NCBI GenBank assembly: GCA_035297145.1
Contig: DATGZN010000106.1
Location: forward strand, 1 to 64,000
Reading direction: 5' to 3'
Source: QHXW01 sp035297145
GTDB lineage: Bacteria > Acidobacteriota > Terriglobia > Bryobacterales > Bryobacteraceae
Length of the DNA stretch: 64,000 nucleotides
Shown: positions 58,633 to 64,000 of the stretch, in pieces
How the letters are laid out: each line of letters starts with the position of its first letter
How positions within the stretch are numbered: the stretch's first letter is position 1
Program-made: the position numbers and the translations under genes
Notes under the pieces: model-generated
What the model was told of the DNA's origin: nothing
The model's database searches: none
What the model saw: only the letters and a program-made list of their open reading frames with translations

Positions 58633-59811
58633 ATGACAAAAGGCCGCGCGCTGTTTCTGGTTCCCGAAGCGCCTTACCCCACCCACGGCGGAGGCGCGAT
58701 GCGGTCCGCTTCAGTACTGGAATATCTGGCGCAGCGTTACGACGTGGACGTCATCGTGTTTCGCGAGCCCGGGTCGCCTGACCCGGCGCTGCTGTTTCCC
58801 GCGGCGGCGTGTCCTCGTGAAATTCTGGTGCTCGACCTGCCCCGTCATCGCAAAGATCCGATTTCCCGGGCCGTGCGCAATGCCGAGAGGATGGCGCGCG
58901 CCGTGCCGCCGCTCGTAGATCGCTTCAGAGGATTTGCCGCCCCGATTTCCGCGTTCCTGAAAGGCCGCCGATACGATGTCGCGGTGATCGAGCATTTCTG
59001 GTGCGCTGCATATATCGAACAGATCGCCCCTGTCAGCAGGAAGACCGTGCTCAATCTGCACAACATCGAATCGGTGCTGCACCAGCGATGCGCCACCACT
59101 GAAAACGGCGCGCAAGCGTTCGCCCATCACATCTTTGCTCGCGCCGCGCGTGACCTGGAAGCGCATTGGCTGCCACTGTATAATCAAGTCTTAACCGCGT
59201 CCGCTGAGGATGAAATAATCGCCAGAGCGATTGCTCCTGGGGTCGATACTTCCGTCTATCCGAATGCGATCCCCTTTGTTCCCCGACCCGCTGGCGCCGA
59301 GTGGGAGGCCGTGGCGTTCTCTGGAAACCTGGCATATCATCCGAACATTGCCGCGGTGCGCTATTTTCGCCGGGAAATTTGGCCAGCCGTGCGTGAAGAA
59401 TGGCCCGCGTTGGTCTGGCGATTGATCGGCAAGAATCCCAGCGCGGTGCGGCGAGAATTGAATGGCGACCCTCGCATCGAATTCTCCGGCCCGGTGGCAA
59501 ACGCTGTGGAACAACTGGCGGCGGCAAAGGTGGTGATCATTCCACTGCTTGCCGGGAGCGGTACGCGGTTCAAACTGCTGGAGGCCTGGGCAGCGGGGCG
59601 CGCTGTGGTGTCGACCACCATCGGCGCCGAAGGCCTTCCGGCCAGGCACGAAGAGAATTTGCTCGTTGCCGATGATGCGGAAACATTCGCCGAGGCGGTG
59701 TCGCGGTTGTTGACGAACTCTGGTCTCCGGGCTCGGTTGGGCGAAACCGGCCGCGCGTTATTTGAGTCAGAGTTTACATGGGCTAAAGCCTGGCAAAAAC
59801 TGGATTTGTGA
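58633..59811 (+). CDS. glycosyltransferase family 4 (GT-B)
   Basis: ATG 58633 lies 18 bases after the previous stop; TTTGATATG occurs twice around it. The 392-residue protein begins with RALFLVPEAPYPTHGGGAMR, a typical GT4 N-terminus that binds the acceptor, then TVLNLHNIESVLHQRC and the donor-binding lobe (VAFSGNLAYHPNIAAVRYFR, VVIIPLLAGSGTRFKLLEAW, GRAVVSTTIGAEGLPARHEE). It is most like glycosyltransferases of exopolysaccharide clusters. The sugar is unknown. Confidence 0.88.
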   Translation: MTKGRALFLVPEAPYPTHGGGAMRSASVLEYLAQRYDVDVIVFREPGSPDPALLFPAAACPREILVLDLPRHRKDPISRAVRNAERMARAVPPLVDRFRGFAAPISAFLKGRRYDVAVIEHFWCAAYIEQIAPVSRKTVLNLHNIESVLHQRCATTENGAQAFAHHIFARAARDLEAHWLPLYNQVLTASAEDEIIARAIAPGVDTSVYPNAIPFVPRPAGAEWEAVAFSGNLAYHPNIAAVRYFRREIWPAVREEWPALVWRLIGKNPSAVRRELNGDPRIEFSGPVANAVEQLAAAKVVIIPLLAGSGTRFKLLEAWAAGRAVVSTTIGAEGLPARHEENLLVADDAETFAEAVSRLLTNSGLRARLGETGRALFESEFTWAKAWQKLDL

Positions 59812-59862
59812 GAAACTGGACGGTACAAATTACGGACAGCACCGCTATATTGGTTGAAATAA

Positions 59863-61017
59863 ATGCGTTTCGCCGTTGACGCCCACGCGATAGGCCGTCG
59901 CCTCACGGGCAATGAAGTCTACGTGCGAAGCCTCCTGAACGGCTTCGCGTGCCTGGACCGCGAGTCCGACTTCGTTACCTATTTGTCGATGGACGATGCC
60001 GAAGCCTGGGTGCCGGCGCGCTTTGCCGTGCGGCGCATCGCGGGTAATCCATTTGTGCGCCTGGGGTGCGATTTTGCGCTCAAGCTGCGCTGGGATCGTC
60101 CCGATCTTCTGCATGTACAGTACACCGCGCCGCTCGCGTGCCCGGTGCCAGTGGTTGTCAGCGTCCACGACGTGAGTTTCCTGGAACATCCCGCGTATTT
60201 TCCGTTCCATCGCGCAGCGCAATTGCGTCTCACGGTGCGCCGGACGATCCAGGCGGCCGCGCGTATCCTGACGGTCAGCGAGTTCTCGCGCGACGCCATT
60301 GCCCGCGCGTATGGCCTCGATCCGGATCGTATCGCGGTGGTGCACAACGCAGCCGCGGATTGTTTTCACCAGGTTCGCCGGGAGACCGCGCCGGCCCAGG
60401 TGCGCCAGCGGTTTGGCCTGACAGCGCCGTTCATCTTGTCGGTGGGAGACCTCCAGCCGCGCAAGAACCACATCGGACTCATCGAGGCATTCGCGCGCAT
60501 GGCTCGTGCGTGTCCGCAACTGACGCATCAACTCGTGCTGGCGGGGAAGGAGACCTGGTTCGGCCATCGCGTGTACGATGCCGCAAAACGCTCGGGAGTC
60601 GCGGATCGCATCCGCTTCCTTGGCTTTGTCTCGGACGACGATTTGCTCCAACTGTATAATGCGTGCGAGCTGTTCTGCTTTCCTTCGTTCTACGAGGGCT
60701 TTGGCCTGCCTGTTTTGGAAGCCATGGCCTGTGGCGCAGCTGTGTGCTGTTCGAATACGTCGGCCGTTCCCGAGGTGGCGGATGGAGCCGCGATTCTATT
60801 CAATCCGTACAACGCCGATGAGATTGCGCGCGCGATGCTGGACCTGATTCAACTTCCCGAGTTGCGTTCGCGCATGCGGCGCCTGGGCTTGCAGCGCGCG
60901 CCGCAGTTCAGTTGGCAGAAGGCGGCGCAAAAGACGCTGGAGGTTTATTACGCCGTCGCCGGGCAGTCCAAGCCGGTCCGGCGCTCCGCGGTGGCCGCTC
61001 CGATTTCACTCAGATGA
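59863..61017 (+). CDS. glycosyltransferase family 4 (GT-B)
   Basis: The 384-residue protein starts MRFAVDAHAIGRRLTGNEVYV and has VVVSVHDVSFLEHPAYFP and the donor lobe FILSVGDLQPRKNHIGLIEA, CFPSFYEGFGLPVLEAMACG, including the EX7E-type motif. It is similar in layout to the 57557 protein and to mannosyl/rhamnosyltransferases of the same cluster type. It is the third sequential glycosyltransferase gene. Confidence 0.9.
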   Translation: MRFAVDAHAIGRRLTGNEVYVRSLLNGFACLDRESDFVTYLSMDDAEAWVPARFAVRRIAGNPFVRLGCDFALKLRWDRPDLLHVQYTAPLACPVPVVVSVHDVSFLEHPAYFPFHRAAQLRLTVRRTIQAAARILTVSEFSRDAIARAYGLDPDRIAVVHNAAADCFHQVRRETAPAQVRQRFGLTAPFILSVGDLQPRKNHIGLIEAFARMARACPQLTHQLVLAGKETWFGHRVYDAAKRSGVADRIRFLGFVSDDDLLQLYNACELFCFPSFYEGFGLPVLEAMACGAAVCCSNTSAVPEVADGAAILFNPYNADEIARAMLDLIQLPELRSRMRRLGLQRAPQFSWQKAAQKTLEVYYAVAGQSKPVRRSAVAAPISLR

Positions 61018-61108
61018 TCCGGCAGATGCGAGCCCTAGCCAGAAGGCCGGACGTGTCCGGCCCCTACGCCCCCCGATTTTCGCCGGAGCCCGCGCGCTAA
61101 GCTGGATC

Positions 61109-63061
61109 ATGCGTGTGGCGTTCTTCTCGCCGCTGCCGCCTTCCCCGAGCGGCATTGCGGATTACTCGCAGGCCCTCCTGGCACCGCTTGGCCGCCTGGC
61201 CGATGTCACGATGTTCGCCGAAGCTGCCCGCGAATTCCGCCCCCAGGATTTCGACCTCGCGCTCTACCAGATCGGCAACAATCCATGCCACGACTTCGTT
61301 TACGAGATGGCGCTGCGGCATCCAGGCGTGGTGGTGATGCACGAATCCAATCTGCACCACCTGCTGGCCGACATCACCATTCGCCGCGGAGATTGGGACG
61401 CCTACTTGCGAGAGATCGAGTATAACGGCGGCGCCACCGCGCTGGCCCATGCCCGGCGTGTGAAGGCGGGCGAAGCCGGGCCCGACTACGAGGGCCTCGC
61501 CATGACCCGGCGCCTGCTCCAATCGGCCAAGGGAATCATTGTGCACAGCGAATTCATGCGGAGCGAGATGCGGGCCGCCGGATTCACTGGACCCATCGCG
61601 CGCATCCCGCACGGCGCCTGGATTCCCGGCGTGGACCGCATGGCGTATCGCGAACGCCTCGGTGTTCATGAAGACACGCCGCTCATCGGCATCTTTGGAA
61701 ACCTCAAGCCGTACAAGCGCATTGCCGAATCCCTGCGCGCCTTTCGCCGCCTGGTCGGAGTGGAGCCGCGCGCCAAAATGATTCTCGCGGGCGAACGGCA
61801 TCCCGATTTTCCGGTAGACTCTCTCATCCGCACGCTCGGTCTCTCGCCCCATGTGCGCGTGCTCGGTTTTACGCCCATCGAAGATTTCGCCGGGTTCATC
61901 GCGGCGAGTGACATTGTGCTGAATCTGCGGTACCCCACTGTCGGCGAGACCTCAGGAAGTCTTCTGCGGGCTCTGGGCCTCGGACGCGCAGTGCTGGTAT
62001 CCGAAGTTGGCGCATTTGCCGAGTTGCCGGATGACGTGTGCTTGAAAGTGCCCGTTGGACCCGGCGAAGAGGATTTAATCTTCGAGTTCCTCAATCTGCT
62101 GGTCTCGCGGCGCGATTTGACACAGTCCATGGGGCAGCGGGCGCGCGCATATGTGGAGCGAGCGTGCAGTTGGGATGCTGTGGCCGAACGCTATGCGTCG
62201 TTTCTGTGCGCGGTGAAAGAAGGCCGCGATTGGCTCGAGCCGGAAACCAGCCGGGCGCCACCACCTGAATCCGAGCCTGTCCCGCCGGAGTACATCGCCG
62301 GCTGGGTGGCTGAGCCATCGGCGCGGGACTACCTGGAGACGCACTCCACGCGTCTGACGCGAACGCTCGAAATCACGCCGCCCGGCGGGCCCGGCGACTG
62401 TATTTTGGAAATGGGCGCCTATCTGCAAATCACGCCCGCGCTCGGCGCCAAGCTGGGTTACGGCAACGTGCGCGGCTGCTACTACGGGCCGGCGGGGCGC
62501 GTGGACCGGCGCACGGTGATCTCCGAAGAAGGCGAACGATTCGAATGCGAGATCGATCTGTTCAACGCCGAGAAGGACCCGTTCCCGTATTCCGGCGCAT
62601 GCTTCTCAACTGTGCTCTGTTGCGAGCTGATCGAGCACCTGTTTCACGATCCCATGCACCTGATGTCGGAGGTGAATCGCGTGCTGAAACCCGGCGGCCA
62701 CCTGGTGCTCACTACGCCCAATCTGGCATCTCTTCGCGCCGTCTCGGCCATTTTGCAGGGTTACCATCCGGGATTCTTTCATGCTTATATCCGTCCGGCC
62801 GCGGAGGGCGAAACCGACGCCCGCCACAATCGCGAGTACACGCCGCTCGAGATCCACCAGTTGCTGGAAAATTCCGGATTCGAAATCATCCGCCTGGAGA
62901 CAGGGCCGTTCCGCGATGAAGCCACGCCGGAGTACGCCTGGGTTCGCCATCTGCTGGATCGGTACAGCCTCGACACCAGCCTGCGTGGCGAGGGCATCTA
63001 CGCCGTGGGGCGCAAGACCGGCGCGGTGCGCGAGCGCTATCCTTCCTGGTTGTACGCGTGA
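61109..63061 (+). CDS. fusion of GT4 glycosyltransferase and SAM methyltransferase
   Basis: The 650-residue protein joins two enzymes. Residues 1-~370 are a GT-B glycosyltransferase (RVAFFSPLPPSPSGIADYSQ; PLIGIFGNLKPYKRIAESLR; VLNLRYPTVGETSGSLLRAL). After a Pro-rich linker, residues ~400-650 form a class I methyltransferase (CILEMGAYLQITPALGAKLG; FSTVLCCELIEHLFHDPMHL; LKPGGHLVLTTPNL). The methyltransferase may cap or decorate the sugar that the first half adds, a way of ending chain growth. The stop overlaps the start of the permease gene (GTGA). Confidence 0.85.
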   Translation: MRVAFFSPLPPSPSGIADYSQALLAPLGRLADVTMFAEAAREFRPQDFDLALYQIGNNPCHDFVYEMALRHPGVVVMHESNLHHLLADITIRRGDWDAYLREIEYNGGATALAHARRVKAGEAGPDYEGLAMTRRLLQSAKGIIVHSEFMRSEMRAAGFTGPIARIPHGAWIPGVDRMAYRERLGVHEDTPLIGIFGNLKPYKRIAESLRAFRRLVGVEPRAKMILAGERHPDFPVDSLIRTLGLSPHVRVLGFTPIEDFAGFIAASDIVLNLRYPTVGETSGSLLRALGLGRAVLVSEVGAFAELPDDVCLKVPVGPGEEDLIFEFLNLLVSRRDLTQSMGQRARAYVERACSWDAVAERYASFLCAVKEGRDWLEPETSRAPPPESEPVPPEYIAGWVAEPSARDYLETHSTRLTRTLEITPPGGPGDCILEMGAYLQITPALGAKLGYGNVRGCYYGPAGRVDRRTVISEEGERFECEIDLFNAEKDPFPYSGACFSTVLCCELIEHLFHDPMHLMSEVNRVLKPGGHLVLTTPNLASLRAVSAILQGYHPGFFHAYIRPAAEGETDARHNREYTPLEIHQLLENSGFEIIRLETGPFRDEATPEYAWVRHLLDRYSLDTSLRGEGIYAVGRKTGAVRERYPSWLYA

Positions 63062-64000
63062 CCGTCCGTGTTGAAAATGCGCAGGTCCAGGCCGGCGGCC
63101 GGTCGCTGACCGCGAGCTTCGAAATGCGCAATGTGTCGCCTGTCGCGTGGCGATCCGCGGAGGGCTTTGCCGCCGGGTACCAAGTCTTCGATCCGGAGAC
63201 AGGCACGCTGGTGGTGGATGGACCGCGCACCGCTCCCGTAACCGACATCCAGCCGGGCGAAGCTCAGCGCTTCCAGGTTCAGCTCGAGCTGCCTCCCGAG
63301 CCGGGCCGCTATCGTATTTTCCTCTCCGGCATGCAGGAGGACAGCCACTGGTTCTACGAGCGCGGCGCGCAGTTCCTGCTAGTGGACGTGGTGGTTGAGG
63401 CGGGGCGCGCGACAGTGGAACGATTTCGCGTGGCCACCATGGGTTCGGTGCGCCGCGAGAGGCTCGTTCGATCGGTGCGGCGTGCGTTCACGCTGCCGTT
63501 CCAAAGCATCGTGCGCCATCGCAGCCTCATCCGCACCATGGTACGGCGTGACGTGTTGGGCCGCTATCGAGGCTCATTCGGCGGCGCATTCTGGACCGTG
63601 CTGAATCCGCTCATCCTGATGCTGACGTATTTCTTTGTGTTCGGAGTGGTGTTGCGTACGCGCTTTCCCAATGACCCGAGCCGCTCCGGCTTTGTGCTCT
63701 ACTTCCTGGCGGGCATGCTGCCATGGCTCGCCGTGAGTGAAGCCGTGGGACGTGCGCCCACGGTGATGATCGAGCACCGCAATTTCGTCAAGAAGCTGGT
63801 TTTTCCCGTGGAAACTCTGCCCATCAATCTGGTCACCGCGGGACTGGTGAGCGAAGTCTTTGGCGTGGCGCTGTTCCTGCTGGCGTCGTATCTCGCGCGC
63901 GGCTACGTCCCGGCGTCTATCGTCTGGTTGCCGGTGCTCCTGGTGCCGCAAATTCTGCTGACCGCGGGGATCTGCTGGTTCCTGGCGGCGCTGGGCGTCT
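63058..64000 (+). CDS. ABC-2 polysaccharide exporter permease with extra N-terminal beta domain, 3' partial
   Basis: The frame opens with GTG 63058, overlapping the previous stop, and runs off the window. The first ~125 residues form a beta-rich domain (VTVRVENAQVQAGGRSLTAS, GYQVFDPETGTLVVDGPRTA, EPGRYRIFLSGMQEDSHWFY) like the carbohydrate-binding C-terminal domains of Wzt-type ATPases. From about residue 155 a Wzm-type permease follows (MVRRDVLGRYRGSFGGAFWT, LNPLILMLTYFFVFGVVLRT, VMIEHRNFVKKLVFPVETLP). It would export the polysaccharide made by this cluster; its ATPase should lie beyond the window. The N-terminal fusion is unusual for this permease. Confidence 0.85.
   Translation, partial: MTVRVENAQVQAGGRSLTASFEMRNVSPVAWRSAEGFAAGYQVFDPETGTLVVDGPRTAPVTDIQPGEAQRFQVQLELPPEPGRYRIFLSGMQEDSHWFYERGAQFLLVDVVVEAGRATVERFRVATMGSVRRERLVRSVRRAFTLPFQSIVRHRSLIRTMVRRDVLGRYRGSFGGAFWTVLNPLILMLTYFFVFGVVLRTRFPNDPSRSGFVLYFLAGMLPWLAVSEAVGRAPTVMIEHRNFVKKLVFPVETLPINLVTAGLVSEVFGVALFLLASYLARGYVPASIVWLPVLLVPQILLTAGICWFLAALGV

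Noticed and set aside
1..64000. tRNA, rRNA, transposase or prophage genes
   Set aside because: The intergenic gaps were read for tRNA-like cloverleaf ends and the frames for transposase or phage families; none was found.

Overview
The window is about 64 kb of GC-rich, gene-dense chromosome that looks like an acidobacterium of the Solibacter/Bryobacter type. The pointers are an Oar-like TonB-dependent receptor with an N-terminal carboxypeptidase-regulatory-like domain, an acidobacterial-type VWFA protein behind a second receptor-like barrel, an 883-residue FtsX/MacB-type orphan permease led by a PadR regulator, and secreted twin-arginine Gfo/Idh/MocA enzymes. An lpxD gene and TonB/receptor genes show a Gram-negative envelope. 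Taxonomy is inferred from family content only; no rRNA, tRNA, CRISPR array, insertion sequence or prophage was seen.

Layout. 1-8 kb: a partial J-domain protein, a GAF-ANTAR regulator, a secreted HELHH protein, a large Oar-like receptor, then lpxD and a LOG-family gene. 8-16 kb: a plug-less receptor-like barrel, VWFA protein and coiled-coil membrane protein in tandem, an orphan NarL-type regulator with an atypical receiver, a tiny GRPP protein, and a coiled-coil/TPR membrane protein. 16-19 kb: a Tat-exported amidase and a RidA-like protein lying between the real 3' end of the TPR gene and a second, silent-diverged copy of that 3' end. 19-24 kb: a CHASE2 operon, a second coiled-coil membrane protein, a NarX/NarL-like two-component pair and a 7-TM protein. 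24-30 kb: gmd, xerD, a CCA/poly(A)-type nucleotidyltransferase and an oxidoreductase. 30-37 kb: accessory genes: an Abi-alpha gene cut by an in-frame amber codon, a DUF433/PIN-like toxin-antitoxin pair, PadR plus orphan permease, and a nucleotidyltransferase/TIM-barrel pair. 37-41 kb: carbohydrate genes (Tat Gfo/Idh, GH5-like enzyme, PIG-L deacetylase). 42-48 kb: a beta-oxidation operon (fadN-, fadA-, fadE-like) running into a small kinase and a nucleotidyltransferase. 48-55 kb: aldose epimerase, an unlisted double-glycine leader peptide gene at 49857-50012, an AraC/VOC pair, the lutABC lactate operon and an HD hydrolase. 55-64 kb: a TonB protein, then a polysaccharide cluster (rfbA, three glycosyltransferases, a glycosyltransferase-methyltransferase fusion and an ABC-2 polysaccharide permease with an extra N-terminal domain) that runs off the end.

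The strongest leads are the short double-glycine peptide gene with its own promoter and ribosome-binding site and no visible processing partner, the amber-interrupted Abi-alpha gene, the silent-diverged gene-end duplication bracketing the amidase/RidA cassette, and the polysaccharide permease with a fused N-terminal beta domain. All functional calls come from reading motifs; no database search was run.
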